47,808 nt of DNA, from contig JAEZIJ010000113.1 in assembly GCA_023436715.1 (NCBI GenBank), positions 1 to 47,808 on the forward strand, given 5' to 3'. The position numbers and the translations under genes were made by a program. The notes beneath the pieces are model-generated. The model made no database searches. It saw nothing but the letters and a program-made list of their open reading frames with translations, and was not told where the DNA came from. Positions 23,577-30,672 of this stretch are shown piece by piece. The stretch's first letter is position 1; each line of letters opens with the position of its first letter. The DNA comes from Acidobacteriota bacterium (lineage in GTDB: Bacteria > Acidobacteriota > Terriglobia > Bryobacterales > Bryobacteraceae).

Positions 23577-24467
23577 ATGGCGTCCTTACTTACGCGGTTC
23601 CGGCTGATACTGGACATGATCAAGTTCGAGCACTCGGTCTTCGCGCTGCCGTTTGCCGGAACGGGCGCTCTGCTCGCGATCCGGGAATCCGGCTACGCGC
23701 CGCCGGAACTTGCCTGGAAGCTTGGCTGGATCGTAGTGGCGATGGTGGCCGCCCGGTCGGCTGCGATGGCGTTCAACCGTGTGATGGACGCGGACATCGA
23801 CGCGCGGAACCCGCGCACGCGCTTGCGCCACATCCCGGCGGGGCTGCTCTCGCGGCGTTTCGCATGGGGATTCGTTGCGCTGGCCTCCTTTGTTTTTCTG
23901 CTGGCCGCGCGCGCGCTGAACCCGCTGTGCTTCCGCCTGGCACCGGTCGCGCTGGGAGTCGTCTTTCTGTACTCGTTCACGAAGCGATTCACGTCAGCCT
24001 CGCATCTGGTGCTCGGATTGTCGCTCGGGATCGCTCCGGCCGCCGCCTGGATCGCGTTGCGCGGCTCGCTCGATCCGCGCATCCTCTGGCTGACCGCCGC
24101 GGTGATGCTGTGGACCGCGGGATTCGACATCATCTACTCCTGCCAGGATTACGAGTTCGATGTTGTCGAGGGACTATTCAGCTATCCGAGCCGGTTCGGG
24201 ATCGCGGGCTCGCTGTGGATCTCGCGCGGGTTCCACCTGGCAATGCTCGGCTGCCTGGTTGCCCTGGCGCGCGGGTTCCGGCTGGGCGGATTGAGCGCCG
24301 TGGGCGTGGCGGCAGTCGCCGCGCTACTGATTTACGAGCACAGACTGGTGAAGGCAAACGACCTGTCGCGCGTGGACGCTGCTTTTTTTACCGTGAATGG
24401 TTATGTCAGCATAGTGTTCTTCCTGTTTTGGGCGGCCGACATCCTACTCCTCCGCACTGGGGCATGA
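23577..24467 (+). CDS. UbiA-family prenyltransferase (menaquinone, futalosine branch; MqnP-like)
   Basis: A 296-residue integral membrane enzyme with about eight hydrophobic segments. The first aspartate-rich motif is N67-x3-D71-x3-D75 (NRVMDADIDARNPRTR), and the second is in DIIYSCQDYEFDVVEGLFS. These bind the magnesium-polyprenyl diphosphate. The next gene (mqnE) starts on the base after its stop codon, so the likely substrate is the dihydroxynaphthoate precursor of the futalosine pathway, as proposed for MqnP, rather than 4-hydroxybenzoate. That assignment is contextual. Confidence 0.9.
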   Translation: MASLLTRFRLILDMIKFEHSVFALPFAGTGALLAIRESGYAPPELAWKLGWIVVAMVAARSAAMAFNRVMDADIDARNPRTRLRHIPAGLLSRRFAWGFVALASFVFLLAARALNPLCFRLAPVALGVVFLYSFTKRFTSASHLVLGLSLGIAPAAAWIALRGSLDPRILWLTAAVMLWTAGFDIIYSCQDYEFDVVEGLFSYPSRFGIAGSLWISRGFHLAMLGCLVALARGFRLGGLSAVGVAAVAALLIYEHRLVKANDLSRVDAAFFTVNGYVSIVFFLFWAADILLLRTGA

Positions 24468-25586
24468 ATGGAAATTCCGATTGAAGATCAACACCTCAAG
24501 CCGATTTACGAGAAAGTGACCGCGGGCGCGCGGCTGAGTTACGAAGACGGCATCGCGCTTTACCGCACACCGGATATCCTCGCCGTGGGCTGGATGGCCA
24601 ACTTCGTCCGCGAGCGCATGCACGGCAATGTCACGTACTTCAACGTGAACCGTCACATCAACCCGACGGACGTGTGCGTGGCGAGCTGCCGTCTCTGCGC
24701 ATTCGGGAAGAAGGCGAAAGACCCGCGCGCTTATACGATGTCGCTCGAGCAGGCCTGGGAGTCCGCCGGGCGCGGCTGGACGGAGGCGGTGACGGAGTTC
24801 CACATCGTCGGCGGGTTGCATCCCGAACTCACGCTGGATTGGTACTGCGAGATGTTCCGCGGGCTCAAGGAACGGTTTCCCAGGGTTCACTTGAAGGCGC
24901 TCACGATGGTGGAGATCGCCTACCTCGCACGCCGCACGAAGCTTTCCTATGCCGAAACCGTACAACGCCTCATCGATGCCGGCGTGGATTCGCTGCCCGG
25001 CGGGGGCGCGGAGATCTTCTCAGAGCGCGTGCGCCGGGTGATTTGCGATCACAAGATCGACGGCAATGAGTGGATCGAGGTGGCTCGCACGGCGCACCGG
25101 CTCGGCTTGAAGTCGAACTGCACGATGCTCTACGGGCATATCGAAAACGAGGAAGACCGCGTGGATCACCTGCTGAAGCTGCGGGCGCTGCAGGATGACA
25201 GCGGCGGCCTGGTGACGTTTATCCCGCTGGCGTTCCATCCGGACAACACGCCGCTTGCTCACATTCCACCGGTTACCGGGTTTGACGACATACGCAACAT
25301 CGCGGTCTCGCGGCTTCTGCTGGACAATGTGCCGCACGTTAAAGCGTACTGGGTGATGATGACGCCGCGCATCGCGCAGGTAGCGCAGCGATTCGGCGCC
25401 GACGACATCGATGGCACCGTAGTCGAGGAGAAAATTTATCACGACGCGGGGGCAACGACGACCCAGGCGTTGCGGCGTGGCGAGTTGCTGCGCCTGATTC
25501 GCGAAGCCGGGCGCGAGCCGGTGGAGCGCGATACCCTTTACCGTCCGGTCACCCGCACGGAGACAACATTTACGGTTCTGGTGTAG
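24468..25586 (+). CDS. mqnE: Aminofutalosine synthase MqnE (radical SAM)
   Basis: A 372-residue radical-SAM enzyme that joins 3-[(1-carboxyvinyl)oxy]benzoate and S-adenosylmethionine to give aminofutalosine in menaquinone synthesis. The iron-sulfur motif is C70-x3-C74-x2-C77 in TDVCVASCRLCAFGKK. Other features are HIVGGLHPELTLDWY, LPGGGAEIFSERVRR, NCTMLYGHIE and the C-terminal barrel segment FHPDNTPLAH. The related MqnC differs in these strings. Together with the preceding prenyltransferase it indicates menaquinone through futalosine. The 3' end overlaps the convergent PAS gene by 17 bases. Confidence 0.95.
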   Translation: MEIPIEDQHLKPIYEKVTAGARLSYEDGIALYRTPDILAVGWMANFVRERMHGNVTYFNVNRHINPTDVCVASCRLCAFGKKAKDPRAYTMSLEQAWESAGRGWTEAVTEFHIVGGLHPELTLDWYCEMFRGLKERFPRVHLKALTMVEIAYLARRTKLSYAETVQRLIDAGVDSLPGGGAEIFSERVRRVICDHKIDGNEWIEVARTAHRLGLKSNCTMLYGHIENEEDRVDHLLKLRALQDDSGGLVTFIPLAFHPDNTPLAHIPPVTGFDDIRNIAVSRLLLDNVPHVKAYWVMMTPRIAQVAQRFGADDIDGTVVEEKIYHDAGATTTQALRRGELLRLIREAGREPVERDTLYRPVTRTETTFTVLV

Positions 25587-26205
25587 GCAGCAGGCGCTCA
25601 CTCGTCCACTCAGAGTAGTGCCGGTTGAGACAGTCAGGGCAGATGCCGTGCGAGAACTGGATGTCGAGCTTGCGGCGGCAATACGACTCCACATCCTGCC
25701 AGTACGCGGCATCGTCACGGACTCTGTGGCAATGAGCGCAGATCGGCAGAATGCGCCTCAACTCCACCAACTCGCTGATGTCCTCCAGGATCAGCAATAC
25801 GAGGCTCCTGCCTTGGTGGCTGACAGGGGCAGTCGTTACCAATACGTGAACAACGGTGGTGCCTTGCTGGAGCGTTTCGAGCTTGTGGAGCGCACGCCTG
25901 GGCTGCCGGCCGCTCAACGCAAGGGAAACCGAATTCCTGATGGTGCAATTCCGGCATTCCGGCGCCGTGCCGCAGCCACCCGGAGTCTCAGAGGCATGGA
26001 CGCAATGAAGCAATTCGCCGCCGCGGTGGCCATACGCGATCCCGGCACCGCCGCCAATCATATCGTGAGCGGCCGAGTTGCAGTCCAGAACACGGACATC
26101 GCCATCGACAACCAAAACCGGATCCGGAATGGCGTCGATGACAGCTTTGTGGAAGCCGTCGTCTGTGGTGCTGGTTGGCTGGCTCGCTTCCATTCTCATC
26201 ATCAT
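25570..26205 (-). CDS. PAS-domain protein with C-terminal four-cysteine knuckle
   Basis: A 211-residue cytoplasmic protein. A PAS domain (about 17-148: IDAIPDPVLVVDGDVRVLDC to VLLILEDISE) holds a cysteine cluster C68, C78, C84, C87 (HCVHASETPGGCGTAPECRN), seen in some PAS sensors with possible metal or redox roles. The C-terminus (151-200) has LPICAHCHRVRDD and SHGICPDCLNRHY, giving CxxC...CxxC (C156, C159, C189, C192), a probable zinc site. This tail normally ends larger GAF/PAS/receiver proteins in many phyla; here it ends a short protein with no kinase or cyclase output. The ATG at 26205 is preferred over a GTG two codons earlier. Confidence 0.75.
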   Translation of the reverse strand: MMMRMEASQPTSTTDDGFHKAVIDAIPDPVLVVDGDVRVLDCNSAAHDMIGGGAGIAYGHRGGELLHCVHASETPGGCGTAPECRNCTIRNSVSLALSGRQPRRALHKLETLQQGTTVVHVLVTTAPVSHQGRSLVLLILEDISELVELRRILPICAHCHRVRDDAAYWQDVESYCRRKLDIQFSHGICPDCLNRHYSEWTSERLLPTPEP

Positions 26206-26256
26206 AGGCACCTGTCTGCGGTGTTTTCAATTGTTAGTGGGGCTAGACGTCCACGT

Positions 26257-26349
26257 CCCACCCGCATCGGCGTTCATTCGCGTTCATCGGCGGCTGATAA
26301 AGGCATTTTGGCAGCAGATGAACGCGGATAAACGCCGAGCGCGGGTTGG
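26257..26349. repeat. Large imperfect palindrome (GCGTTCATCGGCGG-type intergenic repeat)
   Basis: The left arm (about 26259-26296, with CGGCGTTCATTCGCGTTCAT) and right arm (about 26311-26347, with GATGAACGCGGATAAACGCC) are imperfect reverse complements around a 14-base loop. The arm sequence resembles a repeat I associate with many environmental bacterial genomes (CGCGTTCATCTGCGG type). It lies between the PAS gene start and the SDR gene stop. Confidence 0.65.
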
Positions 26350-26352
26350 CGA

Positions 26353-27129
26353 TTAGATCGTATTGGCCAGGAAGCCACCGTCCACTCGCAGGAGCGACCC
26401 GGTTACAAACGAAGCGGCGCTCCTCGATGCCAGATAGACCGCCGCGCCCACGAGTTCGCATGGTTCTCCAAACCGGTTCATGGGCGTGTGGGTCAGGATG
26501 GAAGCCGTCCTCTCGGGCGTCAGAAGCTTGCGGTTCTGTTCGGCCGGGAAGAAGCCCGGGATGATGGCGTTCACACGCACTCCGTGCTGCGCCCAGTCGC
26601 GCGCCAGGAACTGGGTAATCTGGTTCACCCCGCCCTTTGTCACGCTGTAGGTGAACACCTTCGAGAGCGGCGGCCCGGAAGATACCGAGGAGATGTTGAT
26701 TACCGAGCCGCCACGCCCGGATTCCACCATCACCTTCCCGAACACCTGGCACGCCAGGAACACGCTCTTCAGGTTGACGTCCAGAATGCGCTGCCACTCT
26801 TCCTCGGCGATCTCAAAGAACGGCGTGCCCGAGTTGATCCCCGCGGCGTTCAGCAGGATGTCCACCTGCCCAAGTTCAGCGAGCACCGTTTCGCACGCGC
26901 GCGTGAGGTCGGCCTTGCTGGCCGCATTACCCTGAACGGCGATGGCACGCCGCCCTAGCTTTCGGATCGCGGCCGCCCGCGCCTCGGCGTTCTCCCCGCT
27001 GAGATCCACAATCGCGACGTCGGCGCCGGCTTCGGCGAACCCCATTGCCATCGCGCCCGCGAGGACTCCGCCTCCGCCGACCACCACGGCCACCTGGCCG
27101 CCTAGCGAGAAAAGATTATTCTGTTCCAT
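26353..27129 (-). CDS. SDR oxidoreductase, mannonate/gluconate-type
   Basis: A 258-residue classical short-chain dehydrogenase. The nucleotide-binding motif is VVVGGGGVLAGAMA (16-29, a GGGxxxG variant rather than TGxxxGIG). Also visible are LNAAGINS, the catalytic serine region NISSVSSGPP, and Y161/K165 in YSVTKGGVNQ. The segment NAIIPGFFPAEQNRKLL resembles SDR enzymes annotated as D-mannonate oxidoreductase or 2-deoxygluconate 3-dehydrogenase, so a uronic-acid catabolic role is plausible alongside kdgK. The ATG at 27129 gives the normal N-terminus (EQNNLFSLGGQVAVV); longer starts extend into the promoter region shared with the divergent NlpC/P60 gene. Confidence 0.85.
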   Translation of the reverse strand: MEQNNLFSLGGQVAVVVGGGGVLAGAMAMGFAEAGADVAIVDLSGENAEARAAAIRKLGRRAIAVQGNAASKADLTRACETVLAELGQVDILLNAAGINSGTPFFEIAEEEWQRILDVNLKSVFLACQVFGKVMVESGRGGSVINISSVSSGPPLSKVFTYSVTKGGVNQITQFLARDWAQHGVRVNAIIPGFFPAEQNRKLLTPERTASILTHTPMNRFGEPCELVGAAVYLASRSAASFVTGSLLRVDGGFLANTI

Positions 27130-27162
27130 TAAGTTCTTAGTTTTACCACGAGGTGCCGGGTT

Positions 27163-27191
27163 TTGCCCGCCTTCGCTCTGCACGCTACAAT
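27163..27191 (+). promoter_or_regulatory. Sigma-70-type promoter of the NlpC/P60 gene
   Basis: TTGCCC (27163-27168), a 17-base spacer, then TACAAT (27186-27191) form a good promoter. The ATG is at 27200, eight bases beyond the -10 box, with no ribosome-binding site in between, so the transcript should start at or next to the start codon. Confidence 0.55.
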
Positions 27192-27199
27192 GCGGATCG

Positions 27200-28045
27200 A
27201 TGGTGTTTATCATCGCTATGGCGCTCCTTGCCGCTGAGATACCTGCTGTCGTCAGCCGTCCGGTGGCGAATTTGTACTCCTCGGCGACAGAGCAGGCCGA
27301 CGTGGTCTCGCAGGCTATTTACGGAAGCGGGATTGTGATCCTGGAGCAGGCGGGCGGATGGGCGAAGGTTCGCACATCCGACGATTACACAGGCTGGATG
27401 CCCGAGACCTCCTTCGAGCGCCCCGGCGGGCGCGGGAAGCTATACGCATCGGACGGCTGCGTTGCGCAGGTTGGCGCGCTGTTCGCGAATCTCTATCGCG
27501 AGCCGGATGTGACGAAACACCAGCCCGTGCTCACCCTGCCGTACGAGTCGCGCCTCGAAGTTCTCTCCGAACCCGCGGCGGATAACCAGCGCTGGGTCGA
27601 GGTCCGCCTCGTGTACGGAAGCACGGCATGGGTGCAGCGCGGCGACCTTGTTTTCGGCCCCGCGCCGCTCTCCGTGCCCGGCCTCATCGCCTTCAGCAAA
27701 CGGTTCCTCGGTCTGCCCTACCTTTGGGGCGGCACGTCCACCTTCGGGTATGACTGTTCGGGCTTCACGCAGATGCTGTGCCGGCGGCGCGGCTTCACGA
27801 TCCCGCGCGATGCGCAGCCGCAGGCCGGCTGGAGCGGCGTCGTCCCGGTGCGCCGCCAGGACCTGGAGCCCGGTGACCTACTCTACTTCGGGAAGTCCGA
27901 CAACAAGATCACCCACACGGGCATGTACATCGGGAACGGCGAGTTCATCAACGCAACTACGAATGGCGCGCCCGTCGTGCAGATTGACCGGCTTGACGAT
28001 GCCCCGTGGACCTCGCTCTTCGTCGCCGCCAGGAGGGTCAAATGA
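27200..28045 (+). CDS. Exported NlpC/P60 (C40) peptidase with SH3-like domains
   Basis: A 281-residue murein peptide hydrolase. A short hydrophobic leader (1-15) precedes two SH3-like segments (about 18-75 and 85-155), then the NlpC/P60 domain (160-280). The nucleophile is C186 in FGYDCSGFTQ and the histidine is H239 in KITHTGMYIGNGEFI. The third catalytic position, usually His as in B. subtilis YkfC, is N251 (INATTNG), a tolerated variant. YkfC-like enzymes cut gamma-D-Glu-diaminopimelate bonds. The stop codon overlaps the next start (ATGA), coupling it to a dipeptide epimerase, the same pairing as ykfC-ykfB in Bacillus; this strongly supports a role in murein peptide turnover. Confidence 0.9.
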   Translation: MVFIIAMALLAAEIPAVVSRPVANLYSSATEQADVVSQAIYGSGIVILEQAGGWAKVRTSDDYTGWMPETSFERPGGRGKLYASDGCVAQVGALFANLYREPDVTKHQPVLTLPYESRLEVLSEPAADNQRWVEVRLVYGSTAWVQRGDLVFGPAPLSVPGLIAFSKRFLGLPYLWGGTSTFGYDCSGFTQMLCRRRGFTIPRDAQPQAGWSGVVPVRRQDLEPGDLLYFGKSDNKITHTGMYIGNGEFINATTNGAPVVQIDRLDDAPWTSLFVAARRVK

Positions 28046-29130
28046 ACCGCAGACAGTGGTTGCAAAGCGGCCTCGCGGCCGCGGTGCCGCCGGGTTCGCC
28101 GGCCGCCGGACCCGCCGAAATCGAAACCAAGGTCATGCGGCTCAACCTGCGCCACACCTGGACGACAACGATGTCCTCCAGCGAATACCGCGAGACGCTG
28201 CACTTGCGGTATACCAGGGACGGCATCACCGGCACCGGCGAGGGCGCACCGATTGTCCGGTATAAGGAAGACGCCCGGTCGGCGCAGGCCGCGGTCAACT
28301 CGATCCGCGATCTGCTGGTCTCATCCGACCCCTGGCAATTTGCCAAGATCATGGCCCAGGTGTCCAGACGCATGCAGGGCCAATATGCGGCAAAAGCCGC
28401 TATCGATATCGCGCTGATGGACTGGGTGGGCCAGAAACTCGGAGTACCGCTCTACCGCTATTTCGGATTGGACCCTCGCGACACCCCGGTCACGACTTTT
28501 TCCATCGGCATCGACACGCCGGAGATCACGCGGCAGAAAGTGCGCGAGGCCGAGCCTTTCCCGGTCCTCAAAGTCAAGGTGGGGCTTGCGACCGACGAGT
28601 CCACCATCGAAGCCGTGCGTAGCGTCACGAAGAAGCCCCTGCGCGTGGATGCCAATGAGGGCTGGAAGGACAAGGAAGAAGCCGTCCGCAAGATCAACTG
28701 GCTCGAGAAGCAGGGCGTCGAGTTCATCGAGCAGCCCATGCCGGCCGATATGGCGGACGAGATACGCTGGGTGCGCAGCCGCGTCCACATTCCGATCATC
28801 GCGGACGAAGCATGCCTGCACGCAGCTGACATCCCGAAGCTCGCTAACACGTACGACGGCGTGAACATCAAGCTCGACAAGGCTGGCGGAATCCTCGAAG
28901 CTTGGCGGATGATCCAGATCGCGAAATCGCTTGGGCTCAAGACGATGCTCGGCTGCATGGTGTCCAGTTCCGTGTCCGTGACCGCGGCGGCGCATCTCTC
29001 ACCGTTGGTGGATTACGCGGACCTGGATGGCAATCTGCTGATCGCGAACGATCCCTATTCCGGGGTCCTAGTGGAGCGAGGGAAGCTTATCCTGCCCGAC
29101 CGGCCGGGCTTGGGCCTCAAGCCCGCGTGA
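28042..29130 (+). CDS. Dipeptide epimerase (L-Ala-D/L-Glu epimerase-like), enolase superfamily
   Basis: A 362-residue enolase-superfamily enzyme of the muconate-lactonising subgroup. The acid/base lysines are K179 in LKVKVG and K277 in IKLDK. Metal ligands are D203 (VDAN), E230 (FIEQP) and D255 (ADEA). This is the dipeptide epimerase signature; it would convert L-Ala-D-Glu released from murein to L-Ala-L-Glu. The N-terminus MNRRQWLQSGLAAAV looks like a twin-arginine export signal, so the enzyme may act in the periplasm, unlike the cytoplasmic E. coli YcjG. A strong AGGAGG ribosome-binding site (28031-28036) fixes the start, which overlaps the stop of the NlpC/P60 gene. Confidence 0.9.
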   Translation: MNRRQWLQSGLAAAVPPGSPAAGPAEIETKVMRLNLRHTWTTTMSSSEYRETLHLRYTRDGITGTGEGAPIVRYKEDARSAQAAVNSIRDLLVSSDPWQFAKIMAQVSRRMQGQYAAKAAIDIALMDWVGQKLGVPLYRYFGLDPRDTPVTTFSIGIDTPEITRQKVREAEPFPVLKVKVGLATDESTIEAVRSVTKKPLRVDANEGWKDKEEAVRKINWLEKQGVEFIEQPMPADMADEIRWVRSRVHIPIIADEACLHAADIPKLANTYDGVNIKLDKAGGILEAWRMIQIAKSLGLKTMLGCMVSSSVSVTAAAHLSPLVDYADLDGNLLIANDPYSGVLVERGKLILPDRPGLGLKPA

Positions 29131-29169
29131 AACCGGCCGCCGCCGTATTTCGCTTAGCGTTGTATCAGG

Positions 29170-29250
29170 GGTTGCGGCAGGGATGCCGGCACCCGGCACT
29201 CCCCGCACAGATCCGTGCGTGCGCTGCTAATGAGGTGGGCGCACGGCGTT
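29170..29250 (-). mobile_element. Possible degenerate group II intron 3' end (domain V/VI relic)
   Basis: On the minus strand, GCCGTGCGC (29247-29239) pairs with GCGCACGCACGG, followed by GGATCTGTGCGGGG, then a small stem TGCCGG/CCGGCA and CATCCCTGCCGC. This order resembles the 3' terminal domains of bacterial group II introns (domain V stem with a two-base bulge, then the ATCTGTGCGGGG linker). The domain V loop is enlarged and no reverse-transcriptase gene is nearby, so it would be dead. The call is from memory of intron sequences. The rest of the 211-base gap after the epimerase gene shows nothing I recognise. Confidence 0.4.
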
Positions 29251-29341
29251 GGGCAGACGCTTTTCACGAATTTCCCGAGTTCGCGGCGCCCGGAGGCGCT
29301 CCGGGCCAAGCGAGCACAACGCGGCGAACAGCAACAGCGTT

Positions 29342-30640
29342 CTACGATTCTTTTTTGCCAGCCTGCAACACAGACTCGAATGCCGCGATCACCTCGTCTT
29401 CATCCGTTTCCGTGAGGCATGAAGGCACAGGCAGCAGGATGCTGCGCTCGAACAGGCTGTCGGCCAAGGGACAGGCGCCTTTCCCGTAGTCCCGCGCCAT
29501 ACCGGCGTTTTCAGCCAGCTTCCAAGGGAAGCCGCGGCCATCCACACTGGAATGGCAGACAAGGCTGGTGATGTTGTAGTAGAGGTGCAATCCCCAGTCG
29601 GTCATGAGGATGTTGGAGATGCCCTGCGGGTACGTGACGATGCCCTCGGCCCGCAGCATGCAATTCACCTTCTTTGCGGTTTCGCCGTCGGGATACGTCG
29701 TGATCAGAAAGGCTCCGGTGTCGCCGAGGGGGTCCGGAATCCTGCGGAGAGTCACCCCGGGGAAGCGTTCGAGCGCGCGGCGGATTTTGTACTTGCTGCG
29801 CCGCATGGCAGCCGTGATTGCGGGCAGCTTTTGAAGTTGCACACGCAGGACGGCCGCACGCAACTCGTCAAGCCGGGTGCCTTTGCCCCAGGAGGCGTCA
29901 GGGTCGTTGAGGATCAGGCGGCCGCTTTCGTCGCGCGGAAATCCGAGATCGTGGCACGCGACGGCACGCCGGTACAGCCGGGGGTCGCTGGTGACCAGGC
30001 ACCCGCCCTCGCCGGCGGTCATGTTCTTGTTCATCTGAAAACTGAACACGCCGATGTCGCCGAAGGTCCCCAGCTTTTGACCTTGGAAGCTCCCGCCGGC
30101 ACACTGGGCGCAGTCTTCCACAAGAAACAGGCCGTGCTTCCTGGCGATCGCCTGAATCGCCTTGACGTCGCCGGCCGCCCCGCTCATGTGGATCATGATG
30201 ATTCCCGTGGTCCGGGGCGTAATGCGCCGTTCCACGTCCGCGGGGTCCAGGCAGAACGTATCGTCGATATCCGCCAGCACCGGGATCGCGCCCTGGTTCA
30301 CGACGGCGGCCGCCACCGAGACCCAGAGATAAGCGGGGATGATAACCTCCTGGCCGGGTCCGACGCCGAGCGCCGACATCGCAGTCCCCAGAGCGCCGGT
30401 TCCGCTTCCGACCGCTACCGCGTACCGGGACCCAACGAAACGGGCATACTCTTCCTCAAATGAATCGACCTCTCCCTGCAGGTCGATGCCGTAAAAACGA
30501 AACGGCGATCTTGCGCGAAGCACCCGCACGACGGCTTCGACTTCCTGCTCATCCATGTGATGGATGCCGGGAAACTCCAGCGGCAGCGGATTCCTCCGCT
30601 TCGGCGCCTTTTCCTGAGGCGTTGCGTCTTGTTCGGGCAT
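29342..30640 (-). CDS. DegT/DnrJ/EryC1/StrS-family aminotransferase
   Basis: A 432-residue PLP-dependent enzyme of the sugar-aminotransferase family, which transfers an amino group to a keto-sugar or cyclitol. Visible are SGTGALGTAMSALGVGPGQE, IPAYLWVS, the PLP-pyridine aspartate (D176, VEDCAQCAGG) and the Schiff-base lysine K205 in FSFQMNKNMTAGEGG. The inserted stretch and C-terminal layout are closest, by eye, to L-glutamine:scyllo-inosose or AHBA-synthase-like members, but substrate is not established. The ATG at 30640 is chosen for its GGAG at six-base spacing; a TTG four codons earlier is possible. It lies 32 bases downstream of the large glycosidase gene, same strand, so probably co-transcribed. 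A role in amino-sugar metabolism is inference. Confidence 0.85.
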   Translation of the reverse strand: MPEQDATPQEKAPKRRNPLPLEFPGIHHMDEQEVEAVVRVLRARSPFRFYGIDLQGEVDSFEEEYARFVGSRYAVAVGSGTGALGTAMSALGVGPGQEVIIPAYLWVSVAAAVVNQGAIPVLADIDDTFCLDPADVERRITPRTTGIIMIHMSGAAGDVKAIQAIARKHGLFLVEDCAQCAGGSFQGQKLGTFGDIGVFSFQMNKNMTAGEGGCLVTSDPRLYRRAVACHDLGFPRDESGRLILNDPDASWGKGTRLDELRAAVLRVQLQKLPAITAAMRRSKYKIRRALERFPGVTLRRIPDPLGDTGAFLITTYPDGETAKKVNCMLRAEGIVTYPQGISNILMTDWGLHLYYNITSLVCHSSVDGRGFPWKLAENAGMARDYGKGACPLADSLFERSILLPVPSCLTETDEDEVIAAFESVLQAGKKES

Positions 30641-30672
30641 GTGCATCTCCAATTCTGAATACGCGGCCTATT

